From: Halosolutus gelatinilyticus
Lineage (GTDB): Archaea > Halobacteriota > Halobacteria > Halobacteriales > Natrialbaceae
DNA: 64,000 bases
Assembly (NCBI RefSeq): GCF_023028105.1
Contig: NZ_CP095491.1
Location: 1,550,001-1,614,000 of the forward strand
Direction of reading: 5' to 3'
Each line of letters begins with the position of its first letter. Position 1 is the first letter of the stretch. A program made the position numbers and the translations under genes. The notes under the pieces were generated by a model that saw only the letters and a program-made list of their open reading frames with translations, did no database searches and had not been told where the DNA came from. Positions 27,020-36,618 of the stretch are shown here, piece after piece.

Positions 27020-28063
27020 TCAGGGCGGCAACACGACCGCCCGGCCTTCGATCTCCCGATTTTCGAGCCGTTCCGCGACGGTGTTGATCTCGTCCAGATC
27101 GTACCGTTCGGTGTGCAACTCCACGTCGCCCCGATCGACGAGGGCGACGAGTTCCTGGAGTTCGGCGTACTTGCCCACGAGGGTCCCCTTGAACGAGAAT
27201 TCGCCGTTGACCAGCGCCTGGCAGGGTTCGTGGATGTGGCCGCCGTAGCCGATGACGTGGTGGTCGCCCCCGGCGGCGACGATGTCGGGAGCCATGCCCG
27301 TCGTTTCGTCGCCCCCGACGAAGTCGAGCACCTGCTGGGCGCCCTCGTCGTCGGTCAGGTCGCCGAGGACGGACTCGAGGTCCTCGTCCGCCGAGTTGAT
27401 CGTGTGCCGCGCGCCGAGTTCTTCGGCCAACTCGAGCGCCTCGTCCTTGATGTCGACGGCGACGACGTCCGCGGCGCTCATCGCGTCGACGCACTGGAGG
27501 CCGATGTGACCGAGGCCGCCGATGCCGATGAGGACGCACGTGTCGCCGGGGTTCAGTTCCCGGACGGCCTTCTTCGCCGCGTGGTAGGCCGTGATCCCGG
27601 CGTCGGCGTGCGGGGCGATCTCGGTCGGATCGACGCCGTCCGGAAGCGGGATCACCGCGCGCTCGTTCGTCCGCAGGTACTCGGCGAAACCGCCGTCGGT
27701 GGTGAGGCCGTTGAACGCGCTGTTCTCGCAGTACATGTCCTCGCCGAGCCGACAGGGGCGGCAGATGCCGCAAGTTTGAACGGGGTGACAGATCACCGGA
27801 TCGCCCTCCTCGACCAGCGTCACCTCCTCGCCGACCTCGGTGACGACGCCGGCGTTCTCGTGGCCGAGCGTCATCGGCAGGTCTTGGGGCGCGTACGCCT
27901 CCCACATCCCCTCGATGATGTGGTTGTCCGTCTGGCACCATCCCGCGCCCTCGACGTCGATGATGACGCCGTCGGAGCGATCGATTTCGGGCTGATCGAC
28001 GTCCTCGATCTGCAGCGCCTCGCTCATCTCGTCGGTGTACTCGTGGAGCCGGGCTGCTTGCAT
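27020..28063 (-). CDS. Zinc-dependent NAD(P)-linked alcohol dehydrogenase
   Basis: 347 residues of the medium-chain dehydrogenase family. Catalytic zinc site: GWCQTDNHIIEG and MTLGHENAGVVTEVG. Structural zinc site: CGICRPCRLGEDMYC with four cysteines. The nucleotide-binding fold is CVLIGIGGLGHIGLQCVDAM, and an acidic residue after the next strand (AVDIKD) points to NAD. The substrate is not predictable. A TATA-like GATAAAAA (28092-28099, minus strand TTTTTATC) lies 29-36 nt before the ATG. Confidence 0.92.
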   Translation of the reverse strand: MQAARLHEYTDEMSEALQIEDVDQPEIDRSDGVIIDVEGAGWCQTDNHIIEGMWEAYAPQDLPMTLGHENAGVVTEVGEEVTLVEEGDPVICHPVQTCGICRPCRLGEDMYCENSAFNGLTTDGGFAEYLRTNERAVIPLPDGVDPTEIAPHADAGITAYHAAKKAVRELNPGDTCVLIGIGGLGHIGLQCVDAMSAADVVAVDIKDEALELAEELGARHTINSADEDLESVLGDLTDDEGAQQVLDFVGGDETTGMAPDIVAAGGDHHVIGYGGHIHEPCQALVNGEFSFKGTLVGKYAELQELVALVDRGDVELHTERYDLDEINTVAERLENREIEGRAVVLPP

Positions 28064-28091
28064 AGTGGCACCTTATGGCACACCGCGCTCC

Positions 28092-28099
28092 GATAAAAA
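28092..28099 (-). promoter_or_regulatory. TATA box of the alcohol dehydrogenase gene
   Basis: The minus strand reads TTTTTATC, 29-36 nt upstream of the ATG at 28063, in an otherwise GC-rich region. Confidence 0.55.
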
Positions 28100-28197
28100 C
28101 CCCCTGCGGCGAACCCGGACCCGGCGGCCGCCGTTCCGTCGCACGAAACGCGGCCGATCCCTACTATTGATGTGGTCGCCGGTGGTGAGCGTGGGAT

Positions 28198-29058
28198 ATG
28201 GCGCCGGGGATACGGCGGGCGGTCGCTGAAGTGCGCGAGAACTACGACTCGATCGACTGGTGGCGAAACCGCGTCTTCGTACCGTACGTGGTCGGCACGC
28301 TGACCAGGCTCCATCCCGCGTATCCGGGATACGACGAGGCAGTTCGCGTCATGGACGAGGACTGGGACGCGCTCGTCGTGCTCGACGCCTGTCGCGCGGA
28401 CTTCTTCGAGTCGGTCGCCGACCTCGAGACGTTCGACGAGTACCGGCGCGTCGTGAGCCTCGGGAGCCACTCCAGCGAGTGGACGCGGCGCAACTTCCAG
28501 GGGCGGACGTTCGGAGACACGGTGTACGTGTCTGCGAACCCACACACGTCGCTCGTCGCCGGCGATTGTTTTCACGATATCGTCGAACTCTGGGAGGACG
28601 GGTTCGACGACGAGGCCGGCGTCGTCCTCCCCGAAACCGTCGTCGACGCCGCGATCGCGGCGAACGAGGAGTATCCGAACAAACGGCTCATCGTCCACTT
28701 CATGCAGCCACACGGCCCCTTCGTCGGGAGCGACGTCGAGGACCCCTCCGAGAACGAGGACGCACACTGGCGGGCGTACGCCGAGAATCTCGAATACGGG
28801 CTCTCCTCCGCCCTCGAGCTAGCCGAAGCGCTTCCCGGTAAAACGGTTCTCACGGCTGATCACGGTCGACTGTACTCGACGGGGCTCAAGCGCTCGCTCG
28901 GCCTCTACGCGCACAAAGCCCGGCTTCGATTCCCGGAGCTGGTCGTCGTTCCCTGGGCGGTGATCGACGGTGAGCGAAAGGTGGTCCGGGCGGGCGAAAC
29001 CTCGGACGCGTCCGGCGTCCGCGTTGAAGAGCGGTTACGGCAACTGGGCTACCGGTGA
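28198..29058 (+). CDS. Alkaline-phosphatase/sulfatase-fold hydrolase-like protein
   Basis: 286 residues. DWDALVVLDACRADFFESV is the entry strand of the alkaline phosphatase superfamily (Asp metal ligand, Cys or Ser/Thr nucleophile position). RRVVSLGSHSSEWTRRNF, KRLIVHFMQPHGPFVGS and KTVLTADHGRLYSTGL (the DHG metal site) complete the fold. Such short sulfatase-like proteins are frequent in haloarchaeal surface-glycan loci, but here no glycosyltransferases are adjacent. No signal peptide is visible. The substrate is unknown. Confidence 0.8.
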   Translation: MAPGIRRAVAEVRENYDSIDWWRNRVFVPYVVGTLTRLHPAYPGYDEAVRVMDEDWDALVVLDACRADFFESVADLETFDEYRRVVSLGSHSSEWTRRNFQGRTFGDTVYVSANPHTSLVAGDCFHDIVELWEDGFDDEAGVVLPETVVDAAIAANEEYPNKRLIVHFMQPHGPFVGSDVEDPSENEDAHWRAYAENLEYGLSSALELAEALPGKTVLTADHGRLYSTGLKRSLGLYAHKARLRFPELVVVPWAVIDGERKVVRAGETSDASGVRVEERLRQLGYR

Positions 29059-29115
29059 TCGCTCCAGTTGCGGTCTCCAAACGCGCGAGCCTCCGCGACG
29101 ATCGGCGCTCGCGGC

Positions 29116-29643
29116 TCACTTCTCGACCTCGAGCAAGGCGACCCGCTCCCGGACGAGCGTCGCGAGCGTCGCGTCGGTCGCCGCCCGTTCGGCGTCGGTG
29201 ACGTCGAAGAAGTCACGCAGCGTCTCCGCGTGGTCGCCCTCGATCGTCGGTTCGGTTCCGACGACCGCGTCCAGGGCTTCGAGGTCTTCCAGCGCGGCCG
29301 CCTCGTTCGCGCCGGCGTCTCCCTCTCCGTCGGCAGCGTCGGCGTCGACGAGGATCACCGCTCGATTCGGTCCCTCGGTGACGCCCATCTCGAGCGCCCG
29401 ATCGATCTGCCGGCGGCCGGCGGCGTACAGCAGGATCTCGACCGCGCGGTCGCGGGCGACGTTCTCGCCCCGGACGATCGCTCGATCGGCGAGGTCGACC
29501 GCCCGCTCGAGGTGGCGCCGATCGGCGACGTATCGCGCGTCGAACGCCTGTACCGTCACTCCGCGACGATCGCCGATCGCGCCGAGGTCGCGCACGAACG
29601 AGTCGAGGCCGTCGATTTCGAGTCGGCATTCGAGCAGCTCCAT
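29116..29643 (-). CDS. KEOPS complex subunit Cgi121
   Basis: 175 residues. Cgi121 is a small subunit of KEOPS, which makes the t6A base at position 37 of ANN-decoding tRNAs, and it binds the tRNA CCA end. Family text: VTVQAFDARYVADRRHLERAVDLADRAI, NVARDRAVEILLYAAGRRQIDRALEMGVTEGPNRAVILVD. A D/A/E/G-rich insert (about 103-115) is a halophile addition. Its ATG overlaps the Hel308 stop codon by one base, so the two are co-transcribed. Confidence 0.88.
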   Translation of the reverse strand: MELLECRLEIDGLDSFVRDLGAIGDRRGVTVQAFDARYVADRRHLERAVDLADRAIVRGENVARDRAVEILLYAAGRRQIDRALEMGVTEGPNRAVILVDADAADGEGDAGANEAAALEDLEALDAVVGTEPTIEGDHAETLRDFFDVTDAERAATDATLATLVRERVALLEVEK

Positions 29644-31991
29644 CAGAAGTCACCCAGGCTGGACTGGCTCTCGTCCGCCGCGGCGTTCGTCGCCCCGTCG
29701 TCGCCGTTCCCGCCGTCGGTGCTCGAACTCGCCGCGTCCGTCGACGCGTCCACCGCCGGCGAATCGCTCGGTTCGACGTCGTCCATCGACGGATCCTCGC
29801 GGCCGACGTTCTCGAGGATCGTCTCGGCCGTCTTCTTGCCCTTGAGCGCGCCGAGGATCACGCCCTTGTCCGCGGTCCGCAGATCGGCGGGCTCCTCGAT
29901 GCCGACCGCGTACAGCCGTCGGGCGCGCTTGCGGCCCACGCCGCTGACCGAGACGAGTTCGAGCAACTCCTCGTCCACGCCGTGTTCGACCCGCGCCCGC
30001 GCCTCGCGGACGGCAACGGTCCACTCGCTGCCGATCTCGTTCGCGAGCGATTCGGCCGCGCCGAGCAGCCACTCGGCGGTGTCGACCTTCCCGCGGAGGT
30101 CGCCGGGACCGATCTTGTACCGCTCCGTGATCGTATCCTCGTCCAGTTCGGTCGCCCAGTCCTCGAGGAGCTTCCCCGTCTTGAGCGCGGCGAGCCAGTC
30201 CTCGAACCGGTTGTCCTCGAACTCGCTCGGGGCGTCGCCCAGCAGTTCGTCTTCGCGCTCGTAGTAGAGTTCGCCGTACTTCTCGTCCTCGCCCGATCGC
30301 AGGTACAGCTGGTACATGTCCGGCGTGCGCGAGACGAGCTGGTAGCACCCGAGCGCGGTCGGACGCTCGTCGGCGTCTTCGAGGCCGTGGACGATCTCGG
30401 CGGCGCTCATCGGATCGAGGTAGAGTCGGGAGACGGTGTGGCCCAGGCTGGTCGCCTCCAGATCGGTCGTCCCCCCTTCGGCCATCTCGGCCGCGGAGGT
30501 GAACGCGCCGTCGCCGCCCGCGTCGCCCGCGTCGCGCTCGATGAAGTCGTTCGATTCGAGGTACTGCAGGACGCCGTCGGTCACGCGCTCGAGCCGCCCC
30601 GGTTCGGTCGACTGGCTCGCGTAAAGGGTCTCCTCGAGGAACTCGAGCAGCCCCTCGCGGGTGCGGGCGAACCCGGAGGCGATCGTCGCGAGCACGTGGG
30701 TCCGCAGGGCGGGTTCGGCGGCGAGTTTCGACCGGACGGGTTCGGCGTCGGCCCAGACGTAGCGATCGAACAGGTCCTCGTGGTCGTCGTGGCTCTTCGC
30801 GAGCAGGACGGCCTCGCCGTAGGGGTCGAGGCCGGGCCGTCCCGCTCGTCCCATCATCTGGTGGACTTCGAGGACGTCGAGCGGGGCCATCCCGCCCGCG
30901 GTCGGGTCGAAGCGTCGCCAGTCGCGGACGATCACGCGCCGGGCCGGGGTGTTCACTCCCGCCGCGAGCGTCGGGGTGGCGGCGATCACCTTCAGCAGGC
31001 GTTCGCGGAAGGCGTCCTCGACGAGCGATCGGTGCTCGCTCGCCAGGCCGGCGTGGTGGAACGCGGAGCCGCGCTCGATGCAGGCCGCAAGGTCCTCGCT
31101 CGTCTCCGTGTCGCTGACCGCCCGAATGTCCGCGGCGAGTTCGGCGAGGTCGTTGCGTTCCCCGCCGGTCAGTTCGCGGCTCGACACCTGCCCCAGTCGC
31201 CGCGCCGTCGCCTCGGCGTTCCGCCGGGAGTTGACGAACACGAGCGAGGAGCCGCCCTCCTGGAGGATGTCGCGGACGAGCGCGGACTCCTGCTTCTCCG
31301 ATCCCTCGACGGGGACCTCGCGGGTCGTGCCGTCGTCGAAGTGCAGCGCGTTCCCGTAGTGGACGCCCATCCGGAGGTCGATCGGTCGCCAGTCCGTGTC
31401 CACGAGTTCGGCGTCGAGCCAGTCGGCGATCTCGCCGGCGTTGCCGACCGTCGCCGAGAGCGCAACGACCTGCAGTTCGGGGTTCAACTGGCGCAACTTG
31501 GCGAGCGTGACTTCCAGCGTCGGTCCCCGGTTCGGGTCGTCGATCAGGTGAACCTCGTCGCTGACGACGCAGGTGAGATCCGAGAGCCAGTCGGCGCCGT
31601 TGCGCACGAGCGAGTCGACCTTCTCGCTGGTCGCCACGATGATGTCCTTCGTCGCGAGCCAGTCGCTGGTGCTCTCGTAGTTGCCGGTCGTGACGCCGAC
31701 CGTGACGCCAAACTCCTCGTAGGCCTCGAACTCGGCCTTTTTCTCGCTGGCGAGCGCGCGAAGGGGGACGATATACAGCGCCTTCCCGCCGCGTTCGATC
31801 GCCGACAGCATCGCGAGCGCGGCGATCATGGTCTTGCCGCTAGCGGTGGGGACCGCGGCGACCAGGTTCTCGCCGTCGGTCGCGCCGTCCTCGACCGCCT
31901 CGGCCTGGGGCGGGTAGAGCTCCTCGATCCCCTCGCGCTCGAAGTGCTCGATCGCGCCGGGCGGGAGCCCCGACAGCTCCTCGATATTCAT
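29643..31991 (-). CDS. hel308: Ski2-type DNA helicase Hel308
   Basis: 782 residues. This 3'-5' helicase acts at stalled forks. Motifs: Q-motif region [10 protein letters not shown], Walker [35 protein letters not shown] (DEVH), [34 protein letters not shown] and [20 protein letters not shown]. The C-terminal part has the winged-helix, ratchet and helix-hairpin-helix domains ([18 protein letters not shown]). An acidic S/D/A-rich tail ends with QSSLGDF, reminiscent of a PCNA-interacting motif (QxxLxxF). It is followed directly by cgi121. Confidence 0.95.
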   Translation of the reverse strand: MNIEELSGLPPGAIEHFEREGIEELYPPQAEAVEDGATDGENLVAAVPTASGKTMIAALAMLSAIERGGKALYIVPLRALASEKKAEFEAYEEFGVTVGVTTGNYESTSDWLATKDIIVATSEKVDSLVRNGADWLSDLTCVVSDEVHLIDDPNRGPTLEVTLAKLRQLNPELQVVALSATVGNAGEIADWLDAELVDTDWRPIDLRMGVHYGNALHFDDGTTREVPVEGSEKQESALVRDILQEGGSSLVFVNSRRNAEATARRLGQVSSRELTGGERNDLAELAADIRAVSDTETSEDLAACIERGSAFHHAGLASEHRSLVEDAFRERLLKVIAATPTLAAGVNTPARRVIVRDWRRFDPTAGGMAPLDVLEVHQMMGRAGRPGLDPYGEAVLLAKSHDDHEDLFDRYVWADAEPVRSKLAAEPALRTHVLATIASGFARTREGLLEFLEETLYASQSTEPGRLERVTDGVLQYLESNDFIERDAGDAGGDGAFTSAAEMAEGGTTDLEATSLGHTVSRLYLDPMSAAEIVHGLEDADERPTALGCYQLVSRTPDMYQLYLRSGEDEKYGELYYEREDELLGDAPSEFEDNRFEDWLAALKTGKLLEDWATELDEDTITERYKIGPGDLRGKVDTAEWLLGAAESLANEIGSEWTVAVREARARVEHGVDEELLELVSVSGVGRKRARRLYAVGIEEPADLRTADKGVILGALKGKKTAETILENVGREDPSMDDVEPSDSPAVDASTDAASSSTDGGNGDDGATNAAADESQSSLGDF

Positions 31992-32122
31992 TACCCGCAG
32001 TTGGCGCGTCCCGCGGTTTAAACTGTCGTCTCGGCGCGTTCGAACGTCCGTCGCTCGCGCCGATCGCACGCCGGACGTACTACGACCGGTGCCGACGGAT
32101 CGGTGCCGAGCGTCGGGGACGG

Positions 32123-32773
32123 TTATGCCGAGGCGCGTTTGCGCTCCCGTCTGTGGATCAGCAGATCGGCGCAGGTCTTGAAGAATGCCAGCGCGACGAT
32201 CGCACCCATCGGGTCTCGGGCGAACGAGGCCACACCCAGGCCGAAAAAGAGTGCCAGCGAGAGCGCCCAGAACCGAGGCGCTGGTTCGACCAGCAACGAC
32301 ACCGGGCCCCGTCGTTCGTACTCCCGGAAGCCGACGTACTCGTACCAGTACGAGAAGGCGTGGTAGCCGACGAGCCCGACAGCGGCGAGGGCGACGACGT
32401 CCGGGCTCGTCGGCTCCAGCACCGCCTCTTCGGCGAAGGGGACGACGAGGATAAACGCGCCCATGAAGAGCCAGAACCCTGTGTAGTTCAGGACGAGGGC
32501 GTTTGCGATCGTCCGGTTCGACCGTCCGACGTACGATCGGGGCGGCTCGCCGTGGATCTTCGTCCGTGACCGAACGTCCTCGGGATCGTCGACTCCCTCG
32601 GTCCGGAGGATCTTCGCCACGTAGACCGCTCCGACGACGCCGGTTTCCAGCCAGTAGACGATCAGGAGGGCGTGGGCCTGCCAGCCGTACCACCAGATCG
32701 CGCCCACCGACGCGAGGTTCGCGACGACGACGCCGACGAACGCCGACTGCGATCGCTTCCACGCCGAGCGCAC
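32123..32773 (-). CDS. DUF6498-type membrane protein
   Basis: 216 residues with about five membrane helices ([100 protein letters not shown]). The YWLETGVVG and [25 protein letters not shown] wording fits the DUF6498 family. It starts with GTG at 32773. The function is unknown. Confidence 0.82.
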   Translation of the reverse strand: MRSAWKRSQSAFVGVVVANLASVGAIWWYGWQAHALLIVYWLETGVVGAVYVAKILRTEGVDDPEDVRSRTKIHGEPPRSYVGRSNRTIANALVLNYTGFWLFMGAFILVVPFAEEAVLEPTSPDVVALAAVGLVGYHAFSYWYEYVGFREYERRGPVSLLVEPAPRFWALSLALFFGLGVASFARDPMGAIVALAFFKTCADLLIHRRERKRASA

Positions 32774-32899
32774 ACCGGGGTGTACGCGCGGTACGATCTG
32801 TCAATGTACCGGTTCGTTACGCCCTCCAAGCCGCGGGCCGATCGAGCGACTGGGCGTGTGCGCCGATAGACCGATGGAGTCGGCGATCGAAGACGACGT

Positions 32900-33340
32900 A
32901 TGGTCGCCTCGGATCCCGACCACGTTCTCGTCCCCACGCTCGGCCGCCCACGTGAGGTCGAGGCCCTCGCGTACGCCCTCGAGACGTTTCCCGACGCCGA
33001 CGTAATCGTGCTCGCGGTGGTCACGCCGCTGGATGCACCGTTGAGCGAGGGTGGCGTGCTCGAGCGCGACGAGCAGCGAGCGGCGGCGGCCCGCGAGCGC
33101 GCGATCCGGCTCGTGGAGGGGGTCGACGATCAGTCGCCGGACGATCGGGTCCTGATCGAGACTGCTGCGGGGCGACCGGGAACGATCCTGCCGCGGTACG
33201 CGACCGACCACGACGTCGATCACGTCGTCATGTACGGACACGACGCTAGTTCGAAGAGCATCGTGCGACGGATTCTCGGCCGCAGCGTCGCGACCACGGT
33301 CGTCGAGCGGATCCCGCGTCCCGTGACCGTCCTCGAGTGA
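32900..33340 (+). CDS. UspA-type universal stress protein
   Basis: 146 residues, a single Usp domain: HVLVPTLGRPREVEALAYALETFPDADVIVLAVVTP at the N-terminus and AAGRPGTILPRYATDHDVDHVVMYGHDASSKSIVRRILGRSVATTVVERIPRPVTVLE at the C-terminus. The terminal loop resembles, but does not exactly match, the ATP-binding GxxGx9G(S/T) motif. The role is inferred from the family only. Confidence 0.88.
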   Translation: MVASDPDHVLVPTLGRPREVEALAYALETFPDADVIVLAVVTPLDAPLSEGGVLERDEQRAAAARERAIRLVEGVDDQSPDDRVLIETAAGRPGTILPRYATDHDVDHVVMYGHDASSKSIVRRILGRSVATTVVERIPRPVTVLE

Positions 33341-33387
33341 CGACCGCTAGTCCGGCCGTTCTCGGTCGATCGGGCCGGTATCCAGGG

Positions 33388-34593
33388 TCAGCCGCCGATC
33401 GCGAGCGCGAGCGCCCGGTAGAGTCCGTAGCCGACGACGGCTGAACTCCCCAGCGTCAGCAGCCAGAAGGTGATCGTGAACCCGATCTTGCGCCGAGAGA
33501 CGCCGGCCGACCCCGCGGCCAGTCCGCCGCCGATGACGCCGGAGAGGATGATGTTGTTGAGCGAGATCGGGATTCCGAGCGCGATCGCCAGCTGGGCGAT
33601 GACGAAGCCCGGCACGAGCGCGGCGATCGATCGGCGGACGCCGAGCTGGGCGTACTCCCGGGAGGTCGCCTGCAGGAGTCGCGGCGCGGCCATCCAGGCG
33701 CCGGCGAGGATGCCGGTGGCACCGATCGCGAGCAGGACGATTCCCGGCAGGCCGAGTCGGGTCCGGAACAGGTTCTCGAGCGGGCCGGTCGCGAGCCCGA
33801 CCTGCGAACCCCCCGACGAGAAGGCGACGATGCTGCCGAGCACGAGCAGGAACGAGCGGATGCCCCGCTCGACGGAGTCGAGGACGCGCATCCGGATCCA
33901 GACGAAAGCCAGGGCGCCGACGGTGATCGTCACGAGGATCGTCCCGAGGTCGACCCCGCCCACTAGTTCCGGCCCGCCGCCGAACTGGCGGGCGACGAAC
34001 CGCGCCACCGTGCCACGGCCGGCGGGATCCGGGATCACCCCGAGTCTGACGTTGGCGACGATTGCACCGACGGCGCCCGCGAGCAGCGGAACGCCGATCG
34101 TTTCGGGGACGTCGTCTCGGCGCAGGATGATCGCCGTCATGTACGCCAGCCCGCCGGACATGATCGGGACCAGTAGCCAGAAGGTGCCGAGTCGCCGGTA
34201 GGTGTCAATCGCGGGGTCGCCGCCGAGCGAGAGGCCGACGCCGACCATCGCGCCCGTCGTCGCGAACGCCGCGGGGATGGGGTATCGCGTGTAGATGCCG
34301 ACGGCCATGAACGTCGCCGCGGTCAGCAGCCCGGCGGTTGCAGCGAGGGGCGTGATCGTCACGCCGTCGATCAGGTCTGCCCCGATGGTCCTGGAGATAC
34401 TGCCGCCCTGCACGAGCGCCCCTGCCGCCGCGAGTAGACCGATGACGAACGCCGCCCGCATCGTCGAGATCGCGTTAGCCCCGATCGCGGGGGCGAACGG
34501 CGGCGAGTTGCTGTTCGCACCCAGCACCCACGCCATAAAGAGACACGTGAGAATCGCCGTCCCGATGAGACTCGCAGACGACAGTTCGACCAT
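33388..34593 (-). CDS. PiT-family inorganic phosphate transporter
   Basis: 401 residues with about ten membrane helices. The duplicated PiT signature is visible: GANSNSPPFAPAIGANAIS near the N-terminus and, in the second half, IVAFSSGGSQVGLATGPLENL. The C-terminus IPISLNNIILSGVIGGGLAAG is also typical. It should take up phosphate with H+ or Na+. No PhoU-like gene is next to it. Confidence 0.9.
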   Translation of the reverse strand: MVELSSASLIGTAILTCLFMAWVLGANSNSPPFAPAIGANAISTMRAAFVIGLLAAAGALVQGGSISRTIGADLIDGVTITPLAATAGLLTAATFMAVGIYTRYPIPAAFATTGAMVGVGLSLGGDPAIDTYRRLGTFWLLVPIMSGGLAYMTAIILRRDDVPETIGVPLLAGAVGAIVANVRLGVIPDPAGRGTVARFVARQFGGGPELVGGVDLGTILVTITVGALAFVWIRMRVLDSVERGIRSFLLVLGSIVAFSSGGSQVGLATGPLENLFRTRLGLPGIVLLAIGATGILAGAWMAAPRLLQATSREYAQLGVRRSIAALVPGFVIAQLAIALGIPISLNNIILSGVIGGGLAAGSAGVSRRKIGFTITFWLLTLGSSAVVGYGLYRALALAIGG

Positions 34594-34643
34594 CTCGTCC
34601 GCCGAGATTCAACGACGTGACCTAAAAGGGTACCTCCGAATTC

Positions 34644-35426
34644 CTACTCGTCCCGTCCGCTTCCGGGACCGCGCTTGTCTAGCACTGCTTTGTAGTGCGT
34701 CCCGTCTCCGGGCTGGGCCACGGATCGCACCGTCCACGGCGTCCCGATCGTCGCCTCGCGGAGCCGATCGGGCGAGCACAGCAGGAAGTGCATCGACGGG
34801 CCGACCTCGCGGACTCGGCTTTCGTCCGCCCGTTCCTCTTCGAACTCGAAGTGAAAACACCGGTGGGCGACGCCCTCCCGAGGGTCCGGCCGGTAGCCGA
34901 AGAACTCCTCGTCGAGCCGCGTCGGATCGTAGTTGTCGACCACCGCGATCCCGTCCTCGTCGGTGACGCGGGCGAACTCGGCGAGCAGGTCGCTGATCCC
35001 GGCTACCGAGGCGCCGAGGCCGAGTTGCGTGCCGACGCAGTGGACGGCGCCAAACCGGCTTCGATCGACCGCGAGGTCGAACATGTCCATCACGTGAACG
35101 TCCTCGACGCCGCGGTCGCGGGCCGCCCTGACCGCGTTCGGACTCGCATCGATCGCGGTCACGTCGACGCCGCGCTCCTGCCACCACAGCGCGTGCTGTC
35201 CGGCGCCGCAGCCGACGTCGAGGACGGGTTCGCGATCGGCCAGTCGATCGAGGAGCGCGATCGTCTCGTCGGCCCACTCCTCGGACGACCCGAAGTAGAA
35301 CTTCCGGACGTTGCCGTCCTGCACGTCGGCACCGTCCCGGTAACGCAGCGTCTCGAAGTCGCCGCGCTGGTGCGCGAGCATCGCTCGTCCGAGCGGGTCG
35401 GCACCGCGTCGCCTGTCGATCGCCAT
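34644..35426 (-). CDS. SAM-dependent methyltransferase
   Basis: 260 residues, class I Rossmann methyltransferase. Motif I is EPVLDVGCGAGQHALWWQERG, motif II VTAIDASPNAVRAARDRG, then FGAVHCVGTQLGLGASVAG and an acidic DNYDPT strand. The N-terminal KFYFGSSEEWADETIALLDRL is a family lead-in. The substrate is unknown. The ATG at 35426 sits about 25 nt behind a strong TATA box. Confidence 0.87.
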   Translation of the reverse strand: MAIDRRRGADPLGRAMLAHQRGDFETLRYRDGADVQDGNVRKFYFGSSEEWADETIALLDRLADREPVLDVGCGAGQHALWWQERGVDVTAIDASPNAVRAARDRGVEDVHVMDMFDLAVDRSRFGAVHCVGTQLGLGASVAGISDLLAEFARVTDEDGIAVVDNYDPTRLDEEFFGYRPDPREGVAHRCFHFEFEEERADESRVREVGPSMHFLLCSPDRLREATIGTPWTVRSVAQPGDGTHYKAVLDKRGPGSGRDE

Positions 35427-35449
35427 GCTCGAGTCGACGGTCGGGCCGA

Positions 35450-35459
35450 TAATAAAATT
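35450..35459 (-). promoter_or_regulatory. TATA box of the methyltransferase gene
   Basis: The minus strand reads AATTTTATTA, 24-33 nt upstream of the ATG at 35426. It is an AT island in a GC-rich background. Confidence 0.6.
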
Positions 35460-35604
35460 TGGATGATATGTGGTCACGTGTAACGTGTGACACATCATCA
35501 AATATCGTGGTTCGTTCGGCGAATCACCATCGACGCGCGGCGGCCCGGCGATTCCCGCGCCCAGTCCCGTCACTGCTTTAGGCGGCTGCTACCAACTTCG
35601 AGCC

Positions 35605-35850
35605 ATGAAAGTCGAATTCGACCGCGACACCTGCATCGGGATGTACCAGTGCGTCGCCGAGTGGAGCGAGTTCGAGAAGGACAAGGCGGCGGGGAAGGCC
35701 GTCTTGAACGACAGCGAGGAGGTCGAGGACGGCATCTTCGTCCGCGAGGTGCCCGAGGATGCGGAGTTGGATGCGAAGTTCGCCGCCCGGACCTGCCCCG
35801 TCGACGCGATCACGATCTACGACGATGATGGCGAGCAGTTGATCCCCTGA
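35605..35850 (+). CDS. 3Fe-4S-type ferredoxin
   Basis: 81 residues. The cysteine pattern C10-x5-C16 ... C64-P (CIGMYQC and RTCPVDAI) has three cysteines, as in 3Fe-4S ferredoxins, with Met13 where a fourth cluster cysteine could stand. The ferredoxins that feed electrons to bacterial P450s have this pattern. A halophile-type acidic insert lies between the cysteine groups. A P450 gene lies 0.77 kb downstream on the same strand. Confidence 0.9.
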   Translation: MKVEFDRDTCIGMYQCVAEWSEFEKDKAAGKAVLNDSEEVEDGIFVREVPEDAELDAKFAARTCPVDAITIYDDDGEQLIP

Positions 35851-35883
35851 CTTTCGGCGAGTCGGCGTTTTTCTGCACTCGAC

Positions 35884-36537
35884 TCAGCGTGCGATCGCCG
35901 CGTCGACCAGCGCGCGTTCGGCCGATCGAAGGAGCGTCGAGGCGGCGCTCTCGGAACAGCCGAGCTCGTCTGCGACCGCGGCGAGCGATCCGGTTCGTGG
36001 GACGTCGAAGTAGCCAAGTTCGCGCGCGGTTTCGAGGGCTTCGAACTGCCGGGCCGTGAGTCGCCCGGCCAGAGTCTCCGATCGCCGCTGGTGTTCGCTC
36101 ACGCGCCGAACGTCGATCTCGACGTCGTCCGGGAACCGATCGAGCAGCCGCGCCATCGCGTCGGATTCTCCGAGGACCGTGACGTGAGCGCGGTCCCGCC
36201 CCGTGTAGACGATCGGCGGAACGATCACCAGTCCCGGGACGTCGAACGTCCCCATGAACGAGGCGTCGGCCGCTCTGAGGTCCATTTCGACGTAACTGTA
36301 GAACGTCTCGTCGTCGACGTGCGTGAAGTCGTACCGGTGGATCACGTCGAGCTCGTCCGCTATCTCGCCGAGCACCTCGGCGTCCCCGACGACCAGCGAG
36401 AGGAATCGAACCGTCCCCGCGTCGGGATCGGTCTCCCAGGAGAGCAGTTCCTCGCGCCGGAGGGATTCGGTCGCGTCTTCGGACCCCGGCAGGCGCATCG
36501 ACGGCGGAAGTCCGACGGTGAGATCGGCCGATTGCAT
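35884..36537 (-). CDS. Bacterio-opsin activator-type HTH regulator
   Basis: 217 residues. The C-terminal HTH-10 domain reads LTARQFEALETARELGYFDVPRTGSLAAVADELGCSESAASTLLRSAERALVD, the hallmark of Bat-like halophile regulators. The N-terminal 150 residues form the family's sensor region (TVRFLSLVVGDAEVLGEIADEL...YSYVEMDL). It lies between the ferredoxin gene (convergent) and the P450 gene (divergent) and is a natural candidate to control one or both. ATG 36537 is used because the upstream in-frame ATG falls beyond the TATA box. Confidence 0.88.
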   Translation of the reverse strand: MQSADLTVGLPPSMRLPGSEDATESLRREELLSWETDPDAGTVRFLSLVVGDAEVLGEIADELDVIHRYDFTHVDDETFYSYVEMDLRAADASFMGTFDVPGLVIVPPIVYTGRDRAHVTVLGESDAMARLLDRFPDDVEIDVRRVSEHQRRSETLAGRLTARQFEALETARELGYFDVPRTGSLAAVADELGCSESAASTLLRSAERALVDAAIAR

Positions 36538-36553
36538 ACCGGCCGTTCGAGGG

Positions 36554-36562
36554 TTATTTATA
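36554..36562. promoter_or_regulatory. Shared AT-rich promoter core between the Bat-type regulator and P450 genes
   Basis: TTATTTATA (continuing AAAG) reads as a TATA box on the minus strand about 20-25 nt before the regulator ATG (36537). It is the only TATA-like element before the P450 ATG (36619), where it would give a leader of about 30 nt. Confidence 0.55.
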
Positions 36563-36618
36563 AAGAAGTTCACCGCTTCGGACGAACACCCACCTCGTCT
36601 CGCGCCGAATCGTGGTGT

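Noticed and set aside
29643-32804. A 1,053-codon open frame extending Hel308 upstream to 32804
   Set aside because: The first 270 codons are Arg/Pro/Gly-rich antisense text of the DUF6498-type gene; the Hel308 fold begins at the ATG at 31991.
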